DNA of 64,000 nt from Neobacillus terrae (GTDB lineage: Bacteria; Bacillota; Bacilli; Bacillales; Cytobacillaceae), in assembly GCF_011393025.1 (NCBI RefSeq), contig NZ_JAAOEO010000003.1:361466-425465 (forward strand). The letters are read 5' to 3'. Of this stretch, positions 45,376-54,590 are shown piece after piece. The position numbers and the translations under genes were made by a program. Below the pieces are notes generated by a model that had not been told where the DNA came from, made no database searches, and saw only the letters and a list, made by a program, of their open reading frames with translations. Every line of letters begins with the position of its first letter. Position 1 is the stretch's first letter.

Positions 45376-46455
45376 TTACTCTTCAATACCTGTATTTAGG
45401 ATGTAAACATTAGTGTGTACAGTGGTTTTTAGTTCTGGGTATATGTCCATAAACCGTTGATAGTCCCAATTTCTTGAGGTGGCTCTAACCTTTTCTCCCA
45501 ACCCAATGGGATCTACATTGTATCCTTGTGCCAGTGAAATTAAACTTTGGACCTCTTCCTTAAAGTGTTCATTTAAAATTCGTTTCAATTTTACAATATC
45601 TTTGTCTTTTTTCAAATCAAACCAGGATGATGCTTTTTCAATCTCTGCATGGATGGTTAAATCGATGAATATCCTCGGAATGCCTTCGCTTTTCTCAACC
45701 GTATATGTAGTTTTTGCATTCAGGTTTTTCAAGAGAATAAAACCTTCCTTTTTATTTTGTGTGATTTTGGTTTTATATTGCCCATTATGAGACCCATCAA
45801 TTAATGTTTTTAGAATAAAGGACTTTCTTAAATTAATATGATTTATGTACTTCCCGTTCTTTAATAAGGCTAACCCGTCAATTTTAATTTGACCTTCCTC
45901 TAGGATAAGGTAAGGTAAAATTTGATCCCTCCCTTCTTGATAAGAATTGTTCAAAAACATGTGCAGATTCATTTTTGGCAAATTACCACTTTCAATGTTT
46001 TGATTGATTTTTTCACTTAAATGGAATGAAAGATTCACATGTTTACTGGATTGAAGTATATCTTCGGCTGTGTTTTCAGCAATGCCCAACTGCATTCGAC
46101 TCCCCGTATTTGGATTTCGGGCAAAATTAGTGATAACATCTTCGATCCCTTGTGTGGCATATTCCTTGCCGAACAATACAAAATCTAATTTTCCTGTCTC
46201 AATAGGATAGGCTGATTTTGCATTCATTCTCGGGAGTATGTCTTCATATGAATCAGACACCGTTTTATAAATCTTCAATTTGACATTTCCCTGTTCGGCG
46301 AAAGTAGGATAAATAGCAATTCCTTTGACTTTGCCTTCTTCCCGATCATATCCTAGAGCTTCAATTATCTGAACATCATCAATGATCCTCTCATGTATAC
46401 CACACCCTGATAAAAAGAAAGGCAAGCTAAAAATTGACAGAAAACATAATTTCAT
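45376..46455 (-). CDS. Spore germination receptor C subunit (Ger(x)C lipoprotein)
   Basis: The 359-residue lipoprotein has the signal 'MKLCFLSIFSLPFFLSGCG', whose lipobox LSGC puts the acylated cysteine at residue 18, and the family start 'IHERIIDDVQIIEALGYDREEGKV'. The three GerC domains follow, ending with 'SLAQGYNVDPIGLGEKVRATS' and 'WDYQRFMDIYPELKTTVHTNVYILNTG'. It anchors to the outer face of the inner spore membrane and works with the A and B subunits. It lies 28 bases after the A gene. Confidence 0.9.
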   Translation of the reverse strand: MKLCFLSIFSLPFFLSGCGIHERIIDDVQIIEALGYDREEGKVKGIAIYPTFAEQGNVKLKIYKTVSDSYEDILPRMNAKSAYPIETGKLDFVLFGKEYATQGIEDVITNFARNPNTGSRMQLGIAENTAEDILQSSKHVNLSFHLSEKINQNIESGNLPKMNLHMFLNNSYQEGRDQILPYLILEEGQIKIDGLALLKNGKYINHINLRKSFILKTLIDGSHNGQYKTKITQNKKEGFILLKNLNAKTTYTVEKSEGIPRIFIDLTIHAEIEKASSWFDLKKDKDIVKLKRILNEHFKEEVQSLISLAQGYNVDPIGLGEKVRATSRNWDYQRFMDIYPELKTTVHTNVYILNTGIEE

Positions 46456-46483
46456 TTAATTCACCTTTATTATCCTTTCCTGT

Positions 46484-48019
46484 TTATTCATCAAAATCAC
46501 TTTTCTTTTTTTTGTGATTATGTGGGTGGTATCTCCAAATTGATTTAGGACGTAAGTAATTTGGCCTTTTGGATGTTTTACTATAAGAGGAACGGATAAT
46601 GCTGTCCGTTAAATCCTCAGGCCTAAAAGGATAAAATGGAACGGTATAGGGTGTTCCTAAAGATTCTAACCGTGTAAGGTGAATGATTAAAAAGGCAATC
46701 CCTATAACGATGCCTAGTCCCCCCCAAATAGATGCGAAGAAAATTAATGGAAAACGTAAAAAACGTATAGTGTTCGACATTTTATAAATTGGGGTAGTAA
46801 AGGAAGCTAAGGCAGATAAGGCGACTATAATGAGTAAGACATTACTTGTAAGGGACGCCTCAACTGACGCTTGGCCGATAACAATACCGCCCACTATTCC
46901 CAATGTTTGTCCTACCTTTGTAGGTAACCGGACTCCCGCTTCACGTAATAGTTCAATCGTGAATTCCAGAAAAATCACCTCTAATACCGGTGGAAACGGG
47001 ACACTATAACGAGAATTACTAAGTGAACCGAATAAATCGTTTGGAATCATCTCGTAATGGTAAGTGATAACGGCTATATAAATAGATGTTCCAAAAATGG
47101 AGAAAAGGACACTGAATACCCGTATTAAACGAAAAAAAGATCCAAGAATCCATGGGAGAAAGTAATCTTCAGGTGAAATAAAAAAATCAATTATCGTAGA
47201 AGGACCTGTAATGACATATGGCGACCCACTACTTAAAACAGCTACTTGTCCGTTAATAAGAGCTTGAACCACCCTATCCACACGTTCAGTTGGAAGAAGC
47301 AAAGGAAACGGTGTAAGGGAATCATCTTCTATAAATTGATGCAGCTGAGAAGTATCAAAAATGACATCAAAATCAATATCTTGAAGCCGTTGGGTCATGG
47401 TATTAACATGCTGCTCACTCGTAATCCCATCAATATGAGCAATAATAACTCGAGTATTTGAAGTAGAACCAATGTTTACTTCCTTCGTAATTAGATCAGT
47501 TGTATTTATTTGTTGTCTTAATAAATGTATATTTACATCAATATTCTCAAGAAATCCAATTTGTGGCCCCACCACACTAAACTCATTTTCAACGTTATTT
47601 TGTTCACGCAATCCAGCTTTATCATTAGATAAGAGAATTAATGCAACCCTTTGATCATTTTCCTTCATTTGAAGTATCGCATACCCTTTAAGTAACTTTG
47701 ATTCAGCTTCGTTCCGATTATCCGTTATTACAATATCTTCTATTGCGATAATTTTCTTTATGTCATCAATTTTCTCTAGCCTGTCTAGTTCAAAAGGGGT
47801 CTCTCGGAAAATCATTAAAATTTTCAGTTGGAGTTGTTGTTGATCGACCAGTGTATTGTAGTAAGAAATGATTAAATGTCCCGATTCATCCGTAAGTGGA
47901 AATTGTTTAAAATCACTGGATTTTTTAACCTTAGCAAACAGCTGGCCAATATCTTGTGAATTATCAGTCACGGCCTGTTTGTCTTTATTATTTCTAATCT
48001 TTCGTTTTTTGAAGAACAT
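46484..48019 (-). CDS. Spore germination receptor A subunit (GerAA family)
   Basis: The 511-residue protein has a cytoplasmic N-terminal domain (about 1-270, with 'IIAHIDGITSEQHVNTMTQRL') and five or six membrane helices in 'PEDYFLPWILGSFFRLIRVFSVLFSI' and 'RLPTKVGQTLGIVGGIVIGQASVEA', the GerA family signature. It starts the operon; GGGAGGTGATT precedes its ATG. Upstream, CATAATA (minus strand, 48066-48060) resembles a sigma-G -10 box, but the -35 is not clear. It encodes the A subunit of a nutrient receptor expressed in the forespore. The operon lies within the rlmH-proximal island unit. Confidence 0.9.
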   Translation of the reverse strand: MFFKKRKIRNNKDKQAVTDNSQDIGQLFAKVKKSSDFKQFPLTDESGHLIISYYNTLVDQQQLQLKILMIFRETPFELDRLEKIDDIKKIIAIEDIVITDNRNEAESKLLKGYAILQMKENDQRVALILLSNDKAGLREQNNVENEFSVVGPQIGFLENIDVNIHLLRQQINTTDLITKEVNIGSTSNTRVIIAHIDGITSEQHVNTMTQRLQDIDFDVIFDTSQLHQFIEDDSLTPFPLLLPTERVDRVVQALINGQVAVLSSGSPYVITGPSTIIDFFISPEDYFLPWILGSFFRLIRVFSVLFSIFGTSIYIAVITYHYEMIPNDLFGSLSNSRYSVPFPPVLEVIFLEFTIELLREAGVRLPTKVGQTLGIVGGIVIGQASVEASLTSNVLLIIVALSALASFTTPIYKMSNTIRFLRFPLIFFASIWGGLGIVIGIAFLIIHLTRLESLGTPYTVPFYPFRPEDLTDSIIRSSYSKTSKRPNYLRPKSIWRYHPHNHKKKKSDFDE

Positions 48020-48246
48020 CTAATCACCTCCCTATTACAAAGGAATTCATATCCTTCTATATTATGTAAAGGCATCCCCATATTTATGTAAATCCGTTTT
48101 ATAAACAGGGGGGAGAACGGAAAGGACACAAACAGAACACCTATTTACCCAGGAACTTTTGCTGTCCTATCCTACCCCTACAGGGATTATTTCTATTAGG
48201 ATCATGGTCCTTTGCTTACTCTAAGCTATATTTATATTATGTAAAC
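48020..48246. other. Region upstream of the ger operon
   Basis: Contains the ger leader (48020-48110) and then sequence without an intact gene up to the IS3 fragment. The stretch around 48110-48210 shows no open frame. Confidence 0.35.
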
Positions 48247-48906
48247 TGGAGCCCAAAACTATCAATCGGTTAATGAATGAAATCGGTTTAAAATGCATGG
48301 TACGCCTGAAGAAGTACCGTTCATCTAAAGGAAATGTAGGCAAAATCGCTCCGAACGGTTTAAATCGCGATTTCTCTGCCGAGAAAATGAATCAAAAATG
48401 GGTAACCGACGTCACAGAATTCCACCTGTTCGGTGAGAAACGTTACCTTTCTCCAGTACTTGATTTGTGTAATGGCGAAATTATAGCGTATACCGTCATG
48501 AAACGTCCTGTTTACAAATTGGTGGTCGATATGTTAGATCAAGCGATTGAACGTATTCAGCTAGGAGAACAAGTAATTCTACATTCAAATCAAGGTTGGC
48601 ATTATCAAATGAAACAGTATCAAAAAACATTAGAACAACACCAGATTAAACAGAGGATGTCCCGAAAGGGTAACTGTTTGGATAACGCAGTTATGGAAAA
48701 TTTCTTTGGCTTATTAAAGTCAGAACTCCTTTATCTACAGGAATTTGACAGTATTGAACATTTTGAAAGGGAATTAGCAGACTATATTTACTATTACAAT
48801 CACAAACGAATGAAGGCAAAATTAAAAGACCTGAGTCCGGTGGAGTACCGAACTCAGGTCTTAAAAGTTGCATAAAAATATTTGTCTAACTTTATTGGGT
48901 CAGATC
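48247..48906 (+). mobile_element. IS3-family transposase fragment with mutated DDE motif
   Basis: The C-terminal two thirds of an IS150-group OrfB. The frame opens upstream of the ATG at 48273 with 'LEPKTINRL' and runs '[20 protein letters not shown]', '[24 protein letters not shown]', '[18 protein letters not shown]', '[19 protein letters not shown]'. The second catalytic Asp is Asn (HSNQG instead of HSDQG), so it would be inactive even if complete. The right end TGTCTAACTTTATTGGGTCAG (48892 onward, written in part) is the usual terminal repeat of the group. OrfA and the left end are missing. Confidence 0.82.
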
Positions 48907-49103
48907 AAAGTGCTCATTTTTTTTAACAATGTGGTAAGAAATATATCAGGAATACCTGTCCCCTATGTTAAAGTTGGCATACTCAGTGATGAAGATAACT
49001 TAACGCTTATCTTTTCAATTAAGAAATATATTCTAACCAACACTCTAATTAGGGCTGTCATTATGACTCTTAATGAAGTATTCAAAAACATCCCTCCACA
49101 TTG
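48907..49103 (+). other. Short open stretch of unknown origin
   Basis: Directly after the IS end the plus strand is open through 'VRNISGIPVPYVKVGILSD' to 'TLNEVFKNIPPH' and stops at 49104, just before a hairpin. It could be the 3' end of a gene cut by the IS insertion. The family is not recognised. Confidence 0.3.
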
Positions 49104-49137
49104 AACTTTAGTGTTATTAAACAATAACACTAAAGTT
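49104..49137 (+). terminator. Hairpin, probable terminator
   Basis: AACTTTAGTGTTATT and AATAACACTAAAGTT form a perfect 15-bp stem around AAAC. The tail ATTATACCCTTT is moderately T-rich. Confidence 0.6.
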
Positions 49138-49285
49138 ATTATACCCTTTAAAACATATCAATACATTTTCCTTGGTTGTTAATTCGTATATAGAAGTAAT
49201 AAATTTTATCTTCTCAGAAGTTTTTAACAAATAAAATTTTTGTTATTGGTTAACATACTTATGAAAAGTTAGGAGGGATAAAAAA

Positions 49286-50293
49286 ATGGAACAGATCAAT
49301 AACCAAGAAAAAATTAATGCTTCAGAATATGGTATCATCTGGTCGCAATATATTAATGATACTATGTCACGTTGTGTTCTTCGCTATTTATTAAATGATG
49401 CCAAAGATGAAGATACTCGTGCTTTACTTCAATTTGCCTTACAATTATCAGAAACCCATATAGAAAAAGTGAAACAGTTTTTAACTGAAGAAAATTATCC
49501 TATTCCAATAGGGTTCACAGATGAAGATGTAACCGTAAATGCCCCTACTTTATTTACGGATACATTTAAGGTTGTTTATTTGCAAATTATGGCGATACAC
49601 GGTATGACGAGATATGCAGGTGCTACAAGTGTCAGTATACGTGAGGATGTCAGAAAATATTTAATTGAATGTACTTCTCAAACATTGGAATTATATGATA
49701 GGGTAACTACCGTCGCCTTATCTAAGGGAATTCTTAGTAAACCTCCTACATTAAATAATAAACAAAAGATTGATTTTATTAGGAAACAAAACTATTTGAC
49801 TGGTTGGTTCGGAAAGCGAAGACCGATAAATGCAATCGAAATCAGTGGTGCACATCTGAATATGCAAAAAACTATGGTGAAAATGGTTTTAGAGTTAGGA
49901 TTCAGCCAAGTATGCCAATCTAAAGAAGTACGAGAGTATTTCGAACGTGCTCGAAAACTTTGTAAAAGACACTTTCATATACTAGGTTTAATGTTAGAAG
50001 AGGAGAATCTCCATGAACCAAGGATATTTGAATCAGAAGTAACCGATTCAACCGTACCTCCCTTTTCTGATAAGCTTATGCTTTTCCATATAGCAACACT
50101 ACTATCTGCCGCACTTGGTTATTATGGGGAGGCTTTATCAATGTGTCAAAGAAGAGACTTGTCGGCTGATTACGCACGAATGAATATGGAAATTGCATTA
50201 ATTGCAGAAGATGGTATTAATCTTTTAATAGAAAATGGATGGATGGAACAACCTCCTACTGCCACCGACCACGAAAACTTAGCGAAGGATTAA
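49286..50293 (+). CDS. DUF3231 family protein
   Basis: The 335-residue all-helical protein consists of two similar four-helix halves. The first starts 'INASEYGIIWSQYINDTMSRCVLRYLLNDAKDE', the second 'PINAIEISGAHLNMQKTMVKMVLELGFSQVCQSKEV'. This duplicated ferritin-like bundle defines the DUF3231 family, found almost only in spore-forming Bacilli and resembling CotF-type coat proteins. The ATG has AGGAGGG 9 bases upstream. Its function is unknown; a spore-associated role is a reasonable guess from its distribution and the nearby ger operon. Confidence 0.88.
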   Translation: MEQINNQEKINASEYGIIWSQYINDTMSRCVLRYLLNDAKDEDTRALLQFALQLSETHIEKVKQFLTEENYPIPIGFTDEDVTVNAPTLFTDTFKVVYLQIMAIHGMTRYAGATSVSIREDVRKYLIECTSQTLELYDRVTTVALSKGILSKPPTLNNKQKIDFIRKQNYLTGWFGKRRPINAIEISGAHLNMQKTMVKMVLELGFSQVCQSKEVREYFERARKLCKRHFHILGLMLEEENLHEPRIFESEVTDSTVPPFSDKLMLFHIATLLSAALGYYGEALSMCQRRDLSADYARMNMEIALIAEDGINLLIENGWMEQPPTATDHENLAKD

Positions 50294-50495
50294 AACAATG
50301 TGGATGCAAAAGAACGATTATTTTGGTGCATCGCTTTTCCGAGGTTTGCTCAATAACTGAATGTAAAATACTTCAAAGGGATAAATATTTATATTATTTG
50401 TTATTAATGTTAAATCTCATTTTAATGAAGTAATCATACATAGTTTTAACGGTGAAATTGAAAAAGCGATTGACTAAACCGAATATCAATGGATT

Positions 50496-50846
50496 ATGTT
50501 TTATCCTTGTGTATACTTTTTTTATATATGGGATGCTTATAAAGATGCAGTGGAGATAAGGAACCATATTTTTTCATATCATTTGTTCTTTCAGCATATT
50601 TTGTTACTTTGGGATTATTCGGCGAAAGTAAAATTATTTGGAATAATGCTGGGAACAGTTTGGATTCCTATGCGAGGCGTAATTCCTGGAGTTATTCTGG
50701 GAATACTGCTAAAAAAGTTATTAAAGAAACAATTATTAAACTGTATGTATACCGTAAAGGAATCGAAAGGGAATAACCAACCTAGCGGTGTTCCCTTAAT
50801 TTTATGTCAAAATCAACATAGCCAGCAAGATAAATGTGATATGTAA
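50496..50846 (+). pseudogene. Small membrane protein, probably frameshifted
   Basis: The open frame begins 'MFYPCVYFFYIWDAYKDAVE' and ends with a hydrophobic 'WIPMRGVIPGVILGILLKKLL', both natural-looking. The middle, however, is more plausible in another frame ('FLSFVLSAYFVTLGL', a membrane segment), which suggests two compensating shifts around 50580 and 50625. It would encode a two- or three-helix membrane protein of unknown family. No ribosome site precedes the ATG, so the true start is probably upstream or lost. Confidence 0.45.
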
Positions 50847-50854
50847 CTAAAGGG

Positions 50855-50897
50855 GGCTATAGTTTAAAATTCGGCTAAAATATAGCCGGCTTTTTTC
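50855..50897 (+). terminator. Rho-independent terminator
   Basis: GGCTATA and TATAGCC pair around a loop of 19 bases, followed by GGCTTTTTTCTTTTT. Confidence 0.6.
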
Positions 50898-51044
50898 TTT
50901 TTGAGCTAATGGGTTAGAGGAATTAATTGAAAATTATCATTAATATGAACGCAAACAGGCAGGGGGTAGGTGTTGCATTTAATATTGCAATTTAGGATTA
51001 TCTTTAAAATCTATTTTATCAAATATAGTATTTGTATTTGTAAA

Positions 51045-51500
51045 TTGTATTTTCCTTTCGATAACATCTACGCGAATTCCTGTCGGTCAGCGATTTCGAT
51101 GGGGCGCTCCTCAATACTGCGGCCTAGGACTCTTTTGTTTTACGGGTCTTCAGTTTTTTAGTATTCAGGCGGACTTTTATGGGCAGGTCAATGTTTTTGA
51201 CTGCAATGAACCTCTGTCAATATAGTTGTAAAGGGTCTTAGTACAGACTTGGAAACTTTCAAACAGGTGTTGGTGTTTGGCTCGGCTGCAGACGGCATCA
51301 GGTGACCATTCTTCCTTGCGGATTTTCTTCTCGGCAAACCGATGAAATCCGCTGCCTTTCGATGGCCTTTTTGGAGTAGAAGTTATAGTATTGGAAAGTG
51401 AGACGCCGGCAGCTGCACAAAGGTGACGAACATGTCCTTCACCCCGTATTTTTCAATGACGGAATGGATGAGGATAAATTTTTGGTCTGCGCTAACGTTA
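51045..51500 (-). pseudogene. IS30-family transposase remnant
   Basis: On the minus strand, scattered frames give 'ADQKFILIHSVIEKYG', 'SPDAVCSRAKHQHLFESFQVCTKTLYNYID', then (shifted) 'KNIDLPIKVRLNTKKLKTRKTK' and 'RSIEERPIEITDR'. These are the helix-turn-helix and linker regions just before the DDE core of IS30-type transposases. The catalytic part and both ends are missing, with more than four frameshifts. The remaining sequence between it and rlmH (51500-51806) shows no gene. Confidence 0.7.
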
Positions 51501-51805
51501 ACCCCTCTATTTCATCCCCCTTTCTGCGAACCCTATCTTTTTTAAAGTGTCTACTCTACAGGGTACAGATTATACTACTCTTGCTTCTTTTTTGTTACTT
51601 AAGTTTCTTGTAATAGTACTTAGTTGCTTGTGTGTATAAAGTTGAAACAGGTGGAGCGGGAACTTAATTATTTCTCCTTTTCATTTTGTTTAATTCTAAA
51701 TAAAGTCAAATTCACTATAAACTATATTTTCCCACCAGAATTATCTTGCTTTTTTATTTTTCTAGCCACGCACTATCTAGTACCACCTCAACTTTCTGCT
51801 TTACC

Positions 51806-51827
51806 ACTATTTGTGATACGGTTCTCC
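51806..51827. repeat. rlmH 3' end, presumed attachment site of the island
   Basis: The last codons of rlmH (minus strand GGAGAACCGTATCACAAATA(G), G-E-P-Y-H-K-stop). The same coding sequence is repeated at sites D, B, A and C to the left. In staphylococci the equivalent position (G-E-A-Y-H-K-stop of orfX) is the SCCmec attachment site. Confidence 0.75.
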
Positions 51828-52286
51828 CCGGTTAATCCGAAATGCCCTGTATATCTGCTCGACCAATATCAGCCTCATGAGCTGGTGCGGGAAGGTCATT
51901 TTTGAAAAAGAAAGCTCTTCATTTGCACGATTCAGGACCTTGTCGCTGAGCCCTAGAGAACCGCCTATTACAAATGCTATTTTACTTTTTCCATAGGTTG
52001 CAAGTTTATCGAGTGTATTCGCCAGCTCTTCGGAAGAGCGCATCTTACCATTTATAGCTAAGGCAATGACATGTACATCATCGCCAATTTTAGCGAGTAT
52101 TCTTTCCCCTTCCTTTTGTTTGACCTGCTCCATTTCCGTTTCACTTAATTCCTCAGGAGCTTTTTCATCGGCAACTTCCATCACTTCTACCTTTGCATAG
52201 GCAGTCATTCTCTTTAGATATTCGTCTATTCCTTGTTTTAAATATTTTTCTTTTAACTTCCCAACCGTAACAATAGATATATTCAC
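51807..52286 (-). CDS. rlmH: 23S rRNA (pseudouridine1915-N3)-methyltransferase RlmH
   Basis: This 159-residue SPOUT methyltransferase of standard length begins '[27 protein letters not shown]', has the knotted SAM-binding '[13 protein letters not shown]' and ends '[14 protein letters not shown]'. It methylates N3 of pseudouridine 1915 in helix 69 on assembled 70S ribosomes. It lies downstream of htrC, as in B. subtilis (yydA), separated here by a DnaA-box cluster and a repeat. Its 3' end is intact although it appears to have served repeatedly as integration site for the DNA on its left. Confidence 0.96.
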   Translation of the reverse strand: MNISIVTVGKLKEKYLKQGIDEYLKRMTAYAKVEVMEVADEKAPEELSETEMEQVKQKEGERILAKIGDDVHVIALAINGKMRSSEELANTLDKLATYGKSKIAFVIGGSLGLSDKVLNRANEELSFSKMTFPHQLMRLILVEQIYRAFRINRGEPYHK

Positions 52287-52685
52287 AATCCACAGCCCTT
52301 TACAAAAAGATTACAAACAGTTTACAAACAAGATATCCACAGGGTTTATCCACATATCCACATTTTTTATCCACATCTTGTATGGGATCATTTGTTTGCT
52401 ACAATATATACAGCCATATTTCGACAATATTCACAGGCTGTTGATAAATTATCCACATCAATTTTCGTCATCAACGGAAAGGTTTCATACTCATCCACGA
52501 TCGTATCAAGGGCTTGCTCTATATGTTCTTTACAGCAATAAATCAACTTTTATTCATCTCCTAAATCTCTTTTTCTTTTTCTTATTGTACACTATTCTTC
52601 TACAAGACATGCTTTTCTGCTTATCCACAATATAACCTGGAAACGATAATATCATCTTGCGAAAAAAGTTATCAACAAAAGAACA
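52287..52685. promoter_or_regulatory. DnaA-box cluster upstream of rlmH
   Basis: Four perfect TTATCCACA boxes on the plus strand (52346-52354, 52367-52375, 52449-52457, 52621-52629) and two ATATCCACA near-matches (52333-52341, 52354-52362) lie in this gap. B. subtilis has origin-proximal DnaA-box clusters that titrate DnaA; one is at yydA, the rlmH orthologue. The tight group 52333-52375 is a likely DnaA-binding core and may also cover the rlmH promoter. Confidence 0.8.
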
Positions 52686-52995
52686 AATAAAAGGCGCAAG
52701 CGCCCTGTTCAGATGATGAAAGGCTAAATACGCCACGTCCTGTGCCAACGCCTTTCTGACCCACGTCCTGTGGGCCTCCAACAGGCATAAGACGAATCAC
52801 GTAGTCATCCTCGGAAAAGCTAAAGCTTTTCCTTCGTGCGATGCGGATGCTTCCGAAGCGTTCCTTGTCCTGATTTCTGAAGTGATTTGGCTTATGACCC
52901 CAAGCTGTTCGAATCATCACCTATCAGTCATGATCCTCACAAGATATTCAGAGAAGCTTATTCTCGAGGAAAACTGGCTGGGCGCTGGAGCTGGA
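52686..52995. repeat. Structured intergenic repeat element
   Basis: Starts with the hairpin AAAGGCG-CAA-GCGCC, has CACGTCCTGTG repeats (52734, 52762) and the hairpin TCCTCGG-AAAAGC-taaa-GCTTTTC-CTTCGTGCGATG (52808-52843), and ends with GGGCGCTGGAGCTGGA. The middle hairpin is shared with the element at 22021-22260. Non-coding; a family of such elements is scattered over Bacillaceae genomes, function unknown. Confidence 0.65.
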
Positions 52996-53053
52996 TTACA
53001 ATAACCTAGTTCGGAGTTACGCTCATGGTGAAAATCTATAATTTCCTAAATGA

Positions 53054-53080
53054 CAAAAAAAGGAGGCATTCATGCCCCCT
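53054..53080 (-). terminator. Rho-independent terminator after htrC
   Basis: GGGGGC and GCCTCC (minus strand, one G-T pair) close a short loop, followed by TTTTTTT. Confidence 0.65.
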
Positions 53081-53088
53081 CATTTCTT

Positions 53089-54369
53089 TTACAGACTTTC
53101 ACCTGATAATTTAAGTGTAGCTTCCTGTAATTTACCTTCTCGATAAAATTTCAATTTCATTTTATCGCCGACTTTTTTATCAGTATACAAATGCTTGCGA
53201 AGTTCAAGAACATCTTTTACCTTTTTTCCATCAAGCTCAACAATAACGTCCATTTCCTTTAGTCCAGCTTTGTCTGCCGGTGAGCCTGGAACTACCTGGC
53301 GAATGGCAATACCATAATCAACGTCCTTTGGCAGCTTGAGTGCTTCCTGCTGATAATAAGCTGGAATTTCATTTACTGATTTTAAATCAAGTCCCATATA
53401 TGGACGTTTTACATTACCATACTTTTCTAAGTCATTAATAATTGGTATAGCAGAATTGATTGGAATGGAAAGTCCAATTCCTTCAACCGCATTCTGTGCA
53501 ATTTTCATTGAGTTAATTCCAATAACCTGTCCAGCTGCATTTACTAGAGCGCCGCCACTGTTACCAGGATTAATAGCAGCATCAGTCTGGATAACCTCTG
53601 ACTGCCAATCTACTACTCCATCCTGGTTTATATCAACTGGAATCGTTCTCTGCAAACCAGATACAATTCCTTTTGTTACAGAACCTGAAAATGTTGTACC
53701 TAGTGGATTTCCGATTGCGATAACAGGTTCACCTGGCTTTAATTTATCTGAATTACCAAACTCAGCAACTTTTTTTATCTTGGCGGCATCAATCTCCAGA
53801 ACGGCTAAATCTGTTAATACGTCGCTGCCAAGCAGCTTTGCTGGAACCTTTGATCCATCCGTAAAAGTTACTTCGAGCCTTGTTGCATCTTCAACAACAT
53901 GATGATTTGTTACTACATATGCTTTATTTCCAGCTTTTTTATAAATAACCCCAGATCCAGTACCTGCAGCTTGTTCCTGTCCCTGCTGATCCTGCTGTCC
54001 CTGTTGATCCTGCTGTCCATCGGACCAGAAGCCATTGCCTCCTCCGCTGGTTGATTGGATATTGGTAACACCCACAACTGCACCGCCTGCTTTATTAACA
54101 GCCTTTGTAGTGTCATTTTCAACATCCAATGAAACCTTTTGAGTTACAGGCTTACTCGTATCTGGAATAGCTGATTGATCTGCGACCTGCTGCTCTGATG
54201 ACTGAATTTTATATGGAAGGACACCATAATCGGATAATGCAGGCGTTGCAAGAACTACGAGTAAAGCACCAATAATTGCTCCTGAAAGACTTGGGAGAAA
54301 AATTCCGCCTCTCCTTTGTGGTTTAGGCTCCTTGTAACGACTTTGATCATCCTGGTCATAATAACCCAT
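53089..54369 (-). CDS. htrC: HtrA-type serine protease HtrC (YyxA/YycK)
   Basis: The 426-residue membrane-anchored protease has a cytoplasmic N terminus, one membrane helix (about 25-45), a Gln-rich linker with 'QQDQQGQQDQQGQ', a trypsin-like domain with His in 'TNHHVVED', Asp in 'LTDLAVLEID' and Ser in 'NPGNSGGALV', and a C-terminal PDZ domain. ATG 54369 (MGYYDQDDQS) is chosen, with GAGAGGG upstream; an in-frame ATG 27 codons earlier lacks a ribosome site. It degrades or refolds damaged extracytoplasmic proteins. It follows walJ in the conserved wal region, but a GNAT gene stands between them on the other strand. Confidence 0.93.
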   Translation of the reverse strand: MGYYDQDDQSRYKEPKPQRRGGIFLPSLSGAIIGALLVVLATPALSDYGVLPYKIQSSEQQVADQSAIPDTSKPVTQKVSLDVENDTTKAVNKAGGAVVGVTNIQSTSGGGNGFWSDGQQDQQGQQDQQGQEQAAGTGSGVIYKKAGNKAYVVTNHHVVEDATRLEVTFTDGSKVPAKLLGSDVLTDLAVLEIDAAKIKKVAEFGNSDKLKPGEPVIAIGNPLGTTFSGSVTKGIVSGLQRTIPVDINQDGVVDWQSEVIQTDAAINPGNSGGALVNAAGQVIGINSMKIAQNAVEGIGLSIPINSAIPIINDLEKYGNVKRPYMGLDLKSVNEIPAYYQQEALKLPKDVDYGIAIRQVVPGSPADKAGLKEMDVIVELDGKKVKDVLELRKHLYTDKKVGDKMKLKFYREGKLQEATLKLSGESL

Positions 54370-54590
54370 TCTATACCATCCCTCTCTTTTAAAAGAATAG
54401 CTAAGTTTTATTCTTGCTCTATACCCATCATTATACTCTTTCGTATCCAATTTTCTAAAAAAATGGCTATCTTTATGACTTTTTTAAACGTTTGTTCATA
54501 ATTTAGTCTTACTTTTCATGAACCTTCGTATATTTACAAAATTAAAGACTGACTGATATGATAAATTAAATGAAAAAGGGGGAAGAATCG

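Noticed and set aside
48868..49104. Full 78-codon gene across the IS3 right end
   Set aside because: The first part is the transposase 3' end read in another frame; only the part after 48907 may be a gene remnant.
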